This document shows positions 1 to 6,755 of a DNA stretch of 16,444 nucleotides, piece by piece; position 1 is the stretch's first letter; each line of letters begins with the position of its first letter. The DNA is from OLB7 sp966250335 (GTDB lineage: Bacteria > Bacteroidota > Ignavibacteria > OLB7), in contig CBINGZ010000071.1 in assembly GCA_966250335.1 (NCBI GenBank), forward strand, positions 1-16,444, in the 5' to 3' direction. A program made the position numbers and the translations under genes. The notes beneath the pieces were generated by a model. It worked only from the letters and a program-made list of their open reading frames with translations. It was not told the origin of the DNA and did no database searches.

Positions 1-54
1 GGGAGATGGAAGAGCGGAAGGGGGAGATGGAAGAGCGGAAGGGGGCGATGGAAA
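1..54. repeat. 21-bp tandem repeat (minisatellite), cut by the window edge
   Basis: The element AGATGGAAGAGCGG begins at 4 and again at 25, and a decayed copy (CGATGGAAATGG) begins at 46, giving a period of exactly 21 bp. Copies one and two are identical. The array may extend to the left beyond the window. A period divisible by three fits a coding repeat. Confidence 0.75.
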
Positions 55-80
55 TGGTAGGAGAGCGCCGTGGAGAGTAA
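1..80 (+). CDS. Possible 3' end of a gene with a charged heptad-repeat tail (partial)
   Basis: One plus-strand frame is open from the window edge to a TAA at 78-80. It reads as repeats of EMEERKG (two good copies, then GAMEMVGERRGE). The unit is seven residues, encoded by a 21-bp tandem repeat, so length changes would keep the frame, as in coiled-coil or linker tails of real proteins. Only about 25 residues are visible and no domain can be named. The other two plus frames are also open across the repeat, so this may be a non-coding minisatellite instead. If real, the gene converges on the minus-strand epimerase gene at 287. Confidence 0.3.
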   Translation, partial: EMEERKGEMEERKGAMEMVGERRGE

Positions 81-94
81 ACATCACGACATTC

Positions 95-264
95 ATCGGC
101 TCCCGAAGGGAGCACCCATTTGTAGCCCGGTGCGATATCCTATTTCTTTAAGCGCCGAAGGTGCGCACCATTCTTCCTCGTCAGGACGATGAATGGGCCG
201 CCCCTTCAGGGCTTCAGAATATGCGGGAAACGCTATCGCTGCAAATGGCTCGCCCCTTCAGGGC
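95..264. repeat. Cluster of short palindromes with GAA/TTC centres in the intergenic region
   Basis: Between the possible plus-strand gene end (80) and the end of the epimerase gene (287) there is no convincing ORF, but four small inverted repeats occur. GCTCCC-GAA-GGGAGC is at 99-113 and GCGCC-GAA-GGTGC (one mismatch) at 152-164. GCCCCTTCAGGGC occurs twice, at 200-212 and 252-264, each time after a similar ATGGSNC context. The first two have GAA in the loop and the last two have the complementary TTC, so the set looks like a degenerate composite element with oppositely oriented parts. This resembles REP-like intergenic repeats. The hairpins could also act as terminators for the converging genes, although no T-tract is present. 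Confidence 0.5.
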
Positions 265-286
265 CGGAAGAATGTGGATGGGCGTC

Positions 287-988
287 TCAGGCTCTGTAGG
301 AATCGACCGCATCGACGAAGAGCTGCGTGATGACACGGGGACGCGTGATGGCGCCGCCGACGATCACCCCGTACGCCCCCGATTCCATGGCGTGGGAGGC
401 ATCGGCCGTGCTCCAGATGAACCCCTCGGCAAGAACCGGGATGCCGACGGTGGTGGCGAGTCTGTAGATAAGATCGAGGTTGGGTGAGATGGAGAGGGTC
501 TGCTCGGCGGTCTCCTTCGTCCTGCCGTAAAGGACCGTGGAGAGCGCGCTGGCCCCGACGTCGGCGGCCCGTACCCCCTCCTCGAAGGTTGAGATGTCGG
601 CCAGCAGGTTGAGGTCGGGATGTCGTTTGCGCGCCTCGGCCAGAAACCTGATGCCGTCATGTCCCGAGGGACGTACGCGCATGGTGGCGTCGAGCGCCAC
701 GATATCCATCCCCATCCGCGCCAGCCGGTCGACGTCGTTGGCCTCCGGGGTCACCAGCACCCAGCCGTCCGCGTATTTGCCGCGCACGCAGCCGATGAGG
801 GGGAGCCTCGTCAGCGCCCGTATCTCCTGCAGGTTCTGGATCCCCTCCCCGCGAATGGCGACGGCTCCACCCGCCTCGGCCGCCTGCGCGAAGAGGGCGC
901 AGTGCTGGGCGGTATGGAGCGGTTCGGAGGAATCGAGCTGGCAGCTCACGATGACGCCGCGGGCCACGATATCTTCGAACGACTTCAT
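287..988 (-). CDS. nanE: Putative N-acylglucosamine-6-phosphate 2-epimerase (NanE family), divergent
   Basis: The 233-aa product is the normal length for NanE, a TIM-barrel enzyme that interconverts ManNAc-6-P and GlcNAc-6-P in sialic-acid or aminosugar metabolism in the cytosol. Family landmarks are seen in order: IRGEGIQNLQEI, IVALDATMRVRP, LLADISTFEEG, IPVLAEG and the phosphate-binding GGAITRP near the C-terminus. Two places differ from well-known members. The segment that usually reads GI(I/V)K, which holds the catalytic lysine, reads GCVRGK here, and AEGR reads AEGF. The acidic residue of AEG is retained. The ATG at 986-988 overlaps the TGA of the upstream reductase gene (ATGA), which suggests translational coupling. 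A start further upstream would lie inside the reductase gene and is unlikely. Fold assignment is firm; the substrate is less sure because of the active-site changes. Confidence 0.8.
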   Translation of the reverse strand: MKSFEDIVARGVIVSCQLDSSEPLHTAQHCALFAQAAEAGGAVAIRGEGIQNLQEIRALTRLPLIGCVRGKYADGWVLVTPEANDVDRLARMGMDIVALDATMRVRPSGHDGIRFLAEARKRHPDLNLLADISTFEEGVRAADVGASALSTVLYGRTKETAEQTLSISPNLDLIYRLATTVGIPVLAEGFIWSTADASHAMESGAYGVIVGGAITRPRVITQLFVDAVDSYRA

Positions 989-1842
989 GCTGTCGTTTCC
1001 TTCTGCAGCCAGTTGATGTCGACGGCATCCTCGCCGCCGTCGGCCATGATCACCGAACCGTTGATCCACCCGGCGTCCTCGGTGGAGAGAAGAGCGATGA
1101 TCCGCGCCACATCCTCGGGCGTCGTCAGCCGGTTGAAGGGACTCCGCTCCAGCGAACGTGCCATGAGCGCGTCGTTGCCGGGGATCTTCCTGAGCGCGGC
1201 GGTGTCGGTCACGCCGGCCTGGATCGCGTTGGCGGTGATCCCCCGATCCCCAAGCTCGAACGCGAGCTGCCGGCAGTAGCTCTCCAGAGCCGCCTTGGCC
1301 GCCGAGACCGCGCCGTACATCGGGAGCACGCGGTGGGCGCCCGCGCTGGTCAGGGCGAAGATCCTTCCCCCCTTCCCCATCAGCCCGCGCCGTACCACAT
1401 CCTGCGTCCAGTAGATCAGACTGTTCGCCATCACGTTCATCGTCATTTCAAGCTGCGCCTGGGTCAGCTCCTCCTTCGCTTCGTTCGCGACGAACGGCTT
1501 CAGCGCGCCGAATGCGAGCGAATGGAGCAGCGTCCGGATCGTTCCGTTACGCTCCGCGAAGATCGTCTCCACCCTCTCCAGGGCCGTCGCGCGCTGGGCG
1601 GCGTCGGCTGCGTTGATATTGAAGAAATGGGCCTCGGCCCCCGCCTCCCGGATCTGTCGCTGCACATCCTCGGCTGCCGGCATCGTGGCTGCGCGGTCCA
1701 GATGGATACCGATGATGTTCATGCCGCGGCGGGCCAGCTCGACCGCGGCCGCGCCGCCGAATCCGCTGGAGGCTCCCAGAATGAGCGCGTAGGTGCTGGC
1801 TGCAAACGATCGGGCCGACGATGCTTCAGAGGGGGATGTCAT
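985..1842 (-). CDS. FabL-type enoyl-ACP reductase (SDR family)
   Basis: The 285-aa protein is a Rossmann-fold oxidoreductase that probably reduces trans-2-enoyl-ACP in the last step of fatty-acid elongation. The nucleotide-binding loop is GASSGFGG (residues 23-30), a TGxxxGxG variant as in FabL rather than FabI. The catalytic pattern is Y176-x6-K183, the spacing of enoyl reductases, whereas classical SDRs have Y-x3-K. LLHSLAFGALKPF occupies the substrate-side loop. The region VTDTAALRKIP followed by SPFNRL is very like Bacillus FabL from memory, and MADGG closes the fold. The ATG at 1842 is chosen because a candidate promoter at 1930-1961 would overlap the longer in-frame start at 1932. The stop overlaps the epimerase start by 4 bp. 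A different SDR role cannot be excluded. Confidence 0.8.
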   Translation of the reverse strand: MTSPSEASSARSFAASTYALILGASSGFGGAAAVELARRGMNIIGIHLDRAATMPAAEDVQRQIREAGAEAHFFNINAADAAQRATALERVETIFAERNGTIRTLLHSLAFGALKPFVANEAKEELTQAQLEMTMNVMANSLIYWTQDVVRRGLMGKGGRIFALTSAGAHRVLPMYGAVSAAKAALESYCRQLAFELGDRGITANAIQAGVTDTAALRKIPGNDALMARSLERSPFNRLTTPEDVARIIALLSTEDAGWINGSVIMADGGEDAVDINWLQKETTA

Positions 1843-1929
1843 GGGGCGAGATCTCTCGGGAGATGATGCTTCGGACAATGCTTCTCGACTGTTTGGATGG
1901 AATGGGGCCGGGGGGCCTGTAGAGACCGC

Positions 1930-1961
1930 CAAACATACGAGATTCAGGCCCCCAAACCAAT
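1930..1961 (-). promoter_or_regulatory. Candidate Bacteroidota-type promoter for the reductase-epimerase unit
   Basis: Read on the minus strand, ATTG (1958-1961) is followed after 20 bp by TATGTTTG (1930-1937), a full match to the Bacteroidota -7 element TAnnTTTG. A second TTTG lies at 1953-1956 with 15-bp spacing. The element starts directly after the stop of the permease gene (1963-1965) and would leave a leader of about 80 nt before the ATG at 1842. Confidence 0.5.
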
Positions 1962-1962
1962 T

Positions 1963-3312
1963 TCAGGGCGTCACGGCCCCGCGTCTGAAGAGACGGCGCA
2001 CCCGCGAGAAATCGAAGTCGAACGTGACGGTCTCGCGTGAGACCAGGACGGTGAGATAGAGACCCATCGTGCCGATCACCCCATCGGCCATCCACATCGC
2101 CACGGCGGGGGAGAGCGCGGCCCGGTCGGCGAGTTTTTCGCCGGCGACGAGGCATGCCCAGTAGACGACGAAGAACGCAAGAGCGATGGCGGCGGAGACG
2201 CCGAAATTCCCCCGGCGCACGACGATGCCGAGCGGCGCCCCGACGAAGACGAAGATCAGACAGGCGGCCGGGATGGAGTATTTCTTGTGGATCTCCACCA
2301 GGAACTGATTGGCGCGCTGCTGCTGGTCGTAATAGGTGGCGCTCTCGGTCTCGATCTCGTTGCGGAGCGTCGCCAGACGGCTGAGCGCGATCGCCGCCGC
2401 CTCCTCACGGGTGGCCGGGATCGCGTGGCTCACCTGCGTCGAATCGCTCCCCGCCGCCGACCGGGCCAGCAGCGTGTCGATCCGTTGTTCGGCTCTCTCC
2501 CGCTTTGCCGTGGCGGTGTCGGCGATCTCCCTCATCTTGGCGATGTTCATCGTCCTGTCGTTCCGGTTGATCGTGCTGGCGTCGGTCTCCGGCAGTTTGA
2601 AGCCGGAGATCGAGACGGCGATCTTATGCTCGAGGAAGGAGATCCTGGTGAACTTGCTCAGATCGCGACGGTCCACCTGATGAATCTCCCCCTGATGGAG
2701 CGTCATCATCAGTTTCGACATGTCGGCGTTGAAGGCCATTTCCGCCGAGCGCGCGTTGATCGTGTTCATCTTGTCCAGATCCTGCGCGTAGATGGAGACG
2801 TTGTGGAGGATGTTCGCCTCGCGGTCGATACCTCGTGCCAGGATGCTGTAGCCCTGCAGCGATGTGAACTGTCCCGGCTCGATCGCGAAGGTGGGACGAA
2901 GCTGCCGGATATCCATCTGCATCACCATCGCCTTGTGGTTGGTCTCCGGCAGCACGCGGTCGTTGAAGAGATAGAGGGCCACGAAGAGAAGCCCGCCGCC
3001 GACGATCGCCGGGAGCATCGCCCGGAAGGCGCTTCCCCCCGAACTCTTGATGATCGTCAGCTCGTTGTTGCCGCTCAGTTTTCCGTAGGCCATCAGGGTG
3101 GAGACGAGCACTCCCATCGGCACGGCCAGCACCAGCATCCAGCCGAGACTGTAGAGAATGAACTTCCCGACGATGAAGTAGCTCAGCCCCTTGCCGATCA
3201 GATCGTTCAGGTTCTTGAAGATGAACTGCAGCAGGAAGATGAAGACGACGGCAAAGGTCCCGAAAAGAAAGGGACCGATATGAAGCCGCAGGATATACCG
3301 GGTCAGTCGCAT
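1963..3312 (-). CDS. LptF/LptG-family permease (YjgP/YjgQ), LPS transport
   Basis: The 449-aa inner-membrane protein matches the LptF/LptG family, whose members pair with the LptB ATPase to extract lipopolysaccharide from the inner membrane and pass it to the periplasmic bridge. Three predicted membrane helices lie near residues 13-33, 50-73 and 100-117 and three near 348-366, 371-391 and 402-424, with a periplasmic region of about 230 residues between. Family signatures include the N-terminal RLTRYILR, VPMGVLVSTLMAYGKLS followed by NNELTIIKSSGGS (the coupling-helix region) and, before the C-terminal helices, KKYSIPAACLIFVFVGAPLG. The segment at about 255-340 is charged and helix-rich, an expanded insert typical of Bacteroidota homologues. 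LptF and LptG cannot be told apart here. No Shine-Dalgarno is visible before the ATG at 3312, so the start rests on the conserved N-terminus. Confidence 0.9.
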   Translation of the reverse strand: MRLTRYILRLHIGPFLFGTFAVVFIFLLQFIFKNLNDLIGKGLSYFIVGKFILYSLGWMLVLAVPMGVLVSTLMAYGKLSGNNELTIIKSSGGSAFRAMLPAIVGGGLLFVALYLFNDRVLPETNHKAMVMQMDIRQLRPTFAIEPGQFTSLQGYSILARGIDREANILHNVSIYAQDLDKMNTINARSAEMAFNADMSKLMMTLHQGEIHQVDRRDLSKFTRISFLEHKIAVSISGFKLPETDASTINRNDRTMNIAKMREIADTATAKRERAEQRIDTLLARSAAGSDSTQVSHAIPATREEAAAIALSRLATLRNEIETESATYYDQQQRANQFLVEIHKKYSIPAACLIFVFVGAPLGIVVRRGNFGVSAAIALAFFVVYWACLVAGEKLADRAALSPAVAMWMADGVIGTMGLYLTVLVSRETVTFDFDFSRVRRLFRRGAVTP

Positions 3313-3440
3313 GACATAGTGACGAAGGAGAAGGACGCGTCGTGAAGCGGCTCACGTCGTCGCGGCGGGAAATTACGTTGAAGCGGCGGATATAAAGGTC
3401 GGTATGGGGGAAGGACCTTGGAGACGGACCGATGCCGGCG

Positions 3441-3490
3441 AAGCGCGGCGAAGCGCGGCGAAGCGCGGCGAAGCGCGGCGAAGCGCGGCG
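3441..3490. repeat. 10-bp tandem repeat, five copies (AAGCGCGGCG)
   Basis: Five perfect consecutive copies of AAGCGCGGCG fill 3441-3490, flanked by partial copies (GGCG before, AAG after). The period is not a multiple of three, and the tract lies in the 201-bp gap between the permease start (3312) and the stop of the small secreted protein gene (3514), so it is probably non-coding. Next to it, ACCGCTG (3500-3506) and CAGCGGT (3515-3521) form a 7-bp inverted repeat that spans the stop codon of the upstream gene. The rest of the gap shows no clear gene. Confidence 0.9.
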
Positions 3491-3513
3491 AAGATGCGGA
3501 CCGCTGCCGCGCG

Positions 3514-4101
3514 TCAGCGGTAGCCCGTATCCATCTTCATGTTCACCACCTCCATCCCCGATTCCCATACCCGGATCGTGTATTCCGGATCGGAGGAGCC
3601 GAGAGGGAGATACCATGTATGGAACGGCGATCCTCCCCTGAACGGGATGTTGTCGAAGCTCCCGCTGGAGCTGGTCGCGGGACCGTAGACCTTCTCGATC
3701 ATCCGTGTCGTCGAGCTCCCGAAGACGCTGAAGCTGAAGACGCTGTCGCGCACCACCGGCCCGCCGTCGACCCGCATCAGGACGACCACGCCGCTGTCGA
3801 ACCGTATCGTCGCCCCGCTGAAGAAGGCGCACCGATCGGGATCGGAGGCGAACTCGCAGTCGAAGACGGTGGAGGCGTTATCCTTCCAGACGCCGTCGAT
3901 CCCCAGCTTCCACTGGTTCTTGGCGGTATCCTGCGGCCATCCTCCGTAATCCCAGAGGGTATATCGTATCAGGGAATCGACCGCATGTTTCGTCAGACCC
4001 AGACGAAGCCCCTTGAACTCCACCTGGGGAATCTCCGTCTGCGCCGCGGCCGTGAACGCCCCGGCGATCATGAATATCGTGATGAGAAGGGACCGTCTCA
4101 T
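3514..4101 (-). CDS. Secreted or periplasmic protein of unknown function
   Basis: The 195-aa product has a clear signal peptide: MRRS, a hydrophobic core (residues 5-18) and a likely cleavage after AAA at residue 20. The mature part begins QTEIPQVEFKGLRLGLTKHAV, which resembles proteins whose small domain opens with a 'G(I/L)xLGxTxxxV' phrase, but I do not recognise the family. It is rich in beta-type sequence and aromatic residues, with two cysteines (C82, C91) close enough to form a disulfide. No membrane helix follows the signal. It lies between a zinc-ribbon membrane protein gene (start 4986, stop 4276) and the LPS permease gene. The 174-bp upstream gap could hold its own promoter, though I found no strong one. 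An envelope location is likely; function is unknown. Confidence 0.8.
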   Translation of the reverse strand: MRRSLLITIFMIAGAFTAAAQTEIPQVEFKGLRLGLTKHAVDSLIRYTLWDYGGWPQDTAKNQWKLGIDGVWKDNASTVFDCEFASDPDRCAFFSGATIRFDSGVVVLMRVDGGPVVRDSVFSFSVFGSSTTRMIEKVYGPATSSSGSFDNIPFRGGSPFHTWYLPLGSSDPEYTIRVWESGMEVVNMKMDTGYR

Positions 4102-4275
4102 TGTCTACAGGCGATCGGATATTGTTCTGAAATCATCCCCGGAGCTCCTTGCATCGGCGGGCACGGATCATACGAAAGAAGAGGATCGATCGCACTCGAA
4201 AAATCTATCCTTCCTGCGTTCATCTTCCATCGATATGTTCATCCGTCTCGAAACGCGAACCGATACAACGCTCCC

Positions 4276-4986
4276 TTATCCCGCCCTCTCCGCGGCGACT
4301 TCCCCCACCTCATCGTCGCGAACCACTCCCCGATAGATCACGACCGCATAGATCAGCACCAGCAGCCCGCGGAAGAGATCGACGCTCCCCCAGGGGAGAT
4401 ATCCCATCACCACCAGCGGTTCCCATAGAGGGGCGAGCATATCGAACAGAAAGGAGAAGCTGACGAAGACCGCCAGCATCGCCCGCGTGTAGAGCCCCCG
4501 CTCGGCGCGGAGGCGGAGCAGGCGGTGCGCGGCGAGAGCGGCGATCAGCGCCAGATAGCCGAAGAAGGCTGCCAGGGAGAGGTAGAGGATGATCTGCACC
4601 AGCGTGTCGGCGATGTTGCTCCCGGCGTCCAGACGCTGCATGAGCGGGCCGTAGACCGGGTCGATCGCCAGTTTGAGCGCGCCGGTGAACGTGGCGGTGA
4701 TCAGCATCCGGAAGGGGTGCCCGATCCTTCCGTCCCGTTCGAGTCGCGGGTAGTCGAGAGGGTGGAGAAGGAGGACGACGGCGGTGTTCAGGGTCCTGAA
4801 GAAATCTCCGATCGAGATCCGTTCAAGAGCCTCGACGATCCCCTGGAAGAAGTTGCCGGGGGTGATCGGTTCGGCGTCGGCGTGGCGCCGCCATTCGCTC
4901 TCGCGGAGCGGGGCGCCGCATTCGACGCAGTGGAGGGCCTCGGGAACGCGGGAGGTCCCGCAGGAGGGACAGAAGCTGTAGATCAT
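4276..4986 (-). CDS. Zinc-ribbon membrane protein of unknown function
   Basis: The 236-aa protein begins with a compact zinc ribbon, CPSCG at residues 6-10 and CVECG at 20-24, so the four metal ligands are C6, C9, C20 and C23. An amphipathic region follows, and then three or four membrane helices near residues 93-109, 129-153, 168-186 and 203-221. The layout (short zinc ribbon, linker, membrane bundle with a 'HPLDYPRLERDGR' segment before the first helix) recalls DUF3667/Yip1-like membrane proteins, but I cannot assign it with certainty. A good Shine-Dalgarno (GGGAGG, 7 nt before the ATG) supports the start. It lies 52 bp after the TPR protein gene on the same strand and is probably cotranscribed with it. 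Confidence 0.85.
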   Translation of the reverse strand: MIYSFCPSCGTSRVPEALHCVECGAPLRESEWRRHADAEPITPGNFFQGIVEALERISIGDFFRTLNTAVVLLLHPLDYPRLERDGRIGHPFRMLITATFTGALKLAIDPVYGPLMQRLDAGSNIADTLVQIILYLSLAAFFGYLALIAALAAHRLLRLRAERGLYTRAMLAVFVSFSFLFDMLAPLWEPLVVMGYLPWGSVDLFRGLLVLIYAVVIYRGVVRDDEVGEVAAERAG

Positions 4987-5038
4987 CGCAGGGCCTCCCG
5001 GAGATGGAGGAGGGATGAAGAGGGGGAGACCGTCACCC

Positions 5039-6685
5039 TCAGCGGTGTCCGGGATCGCCCGTCTCGGTTGCCTCCGGAGCCTCGGGGGCGGATCGGCCGC
5101 GCATCTTCTCCTTCATCTCGGCGATCCGCTCCTCGTAGTACTCGAGCCGTTCAGGTTTCGAGCGGGCGAGCGTCTGATACGCCTTCAGCGCCTCTGCGTA
5201 GGCTCTCTGCGTCACCAGGATGTTCGCCAGCGTGTCGCTGACGATCGAGGGCTCGAACGAGGAGGGACGGAAGTTGTCCTCCTCCTCGACCACCGGAATT
5301 CTCGCGTTCTCCAGACGGCGCGCCAGTTCCTCCAGCGGCGTCAGCTCCTCGCTCTTCTTCTCCGGGGGCGCCGGAGCCGACTGCTGTGCCGGGGCGATCG
5401 GTCCGGACGACCTCCGTCCGGGGAAGGCGATCGGTGGGGCCGGTTCCTCGCGCAGCATCGTCTCCTCGATCGGAGGGAGCGGCGGGGAGGCCTTCCGCAG
5501 CAGCGTTTCCTCGATCGGAGGAAGGGGCGGGGAGACCTTCCGCCGGCCGGTCAGGAACGGCTCCGGCATCGGCTCGTTGATCAGCGGCGCCAGCGGCTGC
5601 CGCTTCTGGTTGTCCTCGTGACGGAGCGGCGCGAACTCGAGCCCCGGTATCAGGCGGAGATTCGAGCTGCGGAGCCGCGACATGTTCCCTCCGTGATGGA
5701 GGGCGAGCATGCCGAGCGTTCTTCCGGTCTGCGACTCTCCCTCGGCTCGTTTCTCGGTCCGTTCCTCGGTTCCGGCCCCCTCTGCGGGCGCCTCCGGCGT
5801 CGCCATCGGGAGGCTCCGTTCGAGCTCGGAGAGAGCCCGGAGCGAGTATGTCTTGACGGGATGTTCCTGCCGGGCACGCTGAGTATCGCTTTCGGAGGTG
5901 ATGATCGACTCCGTCACCCGTTCAGGTTCGGGCGCCCTGACTCCCTCGGGCTCGATCTGCGGGACGACGGGATCGATCCGCTCACCGGACACCGGACGGT
6001 CCATGAGCTCCATGATCCTCTGCGGCTCCCGTTCCTTCTCCGGCGCGGGCTTTTCCTGGAGAGGTTGTTCCTGCACCGGTTGTTCGGGCGCAGGTTTCTC
6101 CAGGACCGGCTTTTCCCGTACCGTTTTTTCCGGAACAGGCTGTTCCTGCGCCGGTTGCTCGTCGGGCAGGGGGGGCTCCGCGACCGGCGCTGTCACCTGT
6201 TCCTCTTCCCGTGCGGGAGCGACCTCCGCCTGAACGGTTTCCACCGGCCCGGCCGTCGACGGCAGGGGGAGTCCCGTTTCCAGAGCATCGATTCGCTCCG
6301 CGATCTTTTCGATGAGGGGATTGCGACCTCCCTCACCCGTCGCCACCGCCTCGTGCGCCTCCTCGATCTCCACACGGAGATAATCGTCGTAGGCGGGGCC
6401 CTCGCCGGCGATCTGCGCGCGAAGCAGGTCGAGCTGTTCGGCGCCGGTGCGGCGGTGCCCGTCGCGAAGGACGTTCAGGGCGCGAAGTTTCTCTCCTGAA
6501 ACGATGTATGCCTGGGCAAGGACGGCATACCCCATGATCTGCGAGGGGAAGTAGACGAGTCCGCGTTTGCAGACTTCTATCGCCCGCTTCACCTGCCCTG
6601 ATGCAAGGAGTTGCTGCGCTTCGACAGGAAAGAGAGGAGTCGGACGGAAGATATCCGCGTGTCTGTTGGGTTCGGAGACCGGCAT
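5039..6685 (-). CDS. TPR-containing protein with a proline/glutamate-rich low-complexity middle
   Basis: The 548-aa protein has a TPR-like helical pair at residues 20-80 (VEAQQLLASGQVKRAIEVCKR, then AVLAQAYIVSGEKLRALNVL). A P/E/Q/K-rich stretch with repeated EKP, EQP and QEQ units follows at about 170-222. Near residues 400-435 SPPLPPIEET is repeated in tandem, and a last TPR-like pair lies near the C-terminus (SDTLANILVTQRAYAEALKAYQTLA). No signal peptide or membrane helix is seen, so it is probably a cytoplasmic scaffold. The ATG at 6685 has no Shine-Dalgarno. An in-frame TTG at 6715 has GAGG 7 nt upstream and is a serious alternative start. It follows the lamin-tail gene closely and precedes the zinc-ribbon gene. 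Function is unknown. Confidence 0.8.
   Translation of the reverse strand: MPVSEPNRHADIFRPTPLFPVEAQQLLASGQVKRAIEVCKRGLVYFPSQIMGYAVLAQAYIVSGEKLRALNVLRDGHRRTGAEQLDLLRAQIAGEGPAYDDYLRVEIEEAHEAVATGEGGRNPLIEKIAERIDALETGLPLPSTAGPVETVQAEVAPAREEEQVTAPVAEPPLPDEQPAQEQPVPEKTVREKPVLEKPAPEQPVQEQPLQEKPAPEKEREPQRIMELMDRPVSGERIDPVVPQIEPEGVRAPEPERVTESIITSESDTQRARQEHPVKTYSLRALSELERSLPMATPEAPAEGAGTEERTEKRAEGESQTGRTLGMLALHHGGNMSRLRSSNLRLIPGLEFAPLRHEDNQKRQPLAPLINEPMPEPFLTGRRKVSPPLPPIEETLLRKASPPLPPIEETMLREEPAPPIAFPGRRSSGPIAPAQQSAPAPPEKKSEELTPLEELARRLENARIPVVEEEDNFRPSSFEPSIVSDTLANILVTQRAYAEALKAYQTLARSKPERLEYYEERIAEMKEKMRGRSAPEAPEATETGDPGHR
5451..5540 (-). repeat. 45-bp in-frame tandem duplication within the TPR protein gene
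   Basis: Two adjacent 45-bp copies (5451-5495 and 5496-5540) differ at a few positions and encode the 15-residue unit containing SPPLPPIEET. The period keeps the reading frame, so this is a recent coding duplication in a disordered proline-rich segment. Confidence 0.85.
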
Positions 6686-6755
6686 AGGCGAAGATTGGGA
6701 AAATTGCTCCAACAACCAAGAGCCTCGGTGAAGATAGTTCCGTCCGGCGTCGGCG

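Noticed and set aside
1..60. 21-bp and 10-bp tandem repeats as a CRISPR array
   Set aside because: Copies are directly adjacent with no unique spacers, are shorter than CRISPR repeats, and no cas gene is present.
989..1069. N-terminal extension of the NanE-like protein
   Set aside because: The added residues are arginine-rich and overlap the reductase coding region, whereas the ATG at 988 gives the normal family start and length.
2287..3345. Long plus-strand open frame opposite the LPS permease gene
   Set aside because: The product is low-complexity and basic/acidic with no domain. The minus strand encodes a clear LptF/LptG protein over the same bases.
2624..3832. Minus-strand open frame running through the 10-bp repeat into the permease gene
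   Set aside because: It reads the permease gene in a wrong frame and the repeat as an arginine/proline tract. The permease and the secreted protein on the same strand explain the region.
5015..6499. Long plus-strand open frame (about 494 codons) opposite the TPR gene
   Set aside because: It is arginine- and leucine-rich and has no recognisable domain, while the opposite strand gives a coherent TPR protein. Open antisense frames are expected in GC-rich DNA.
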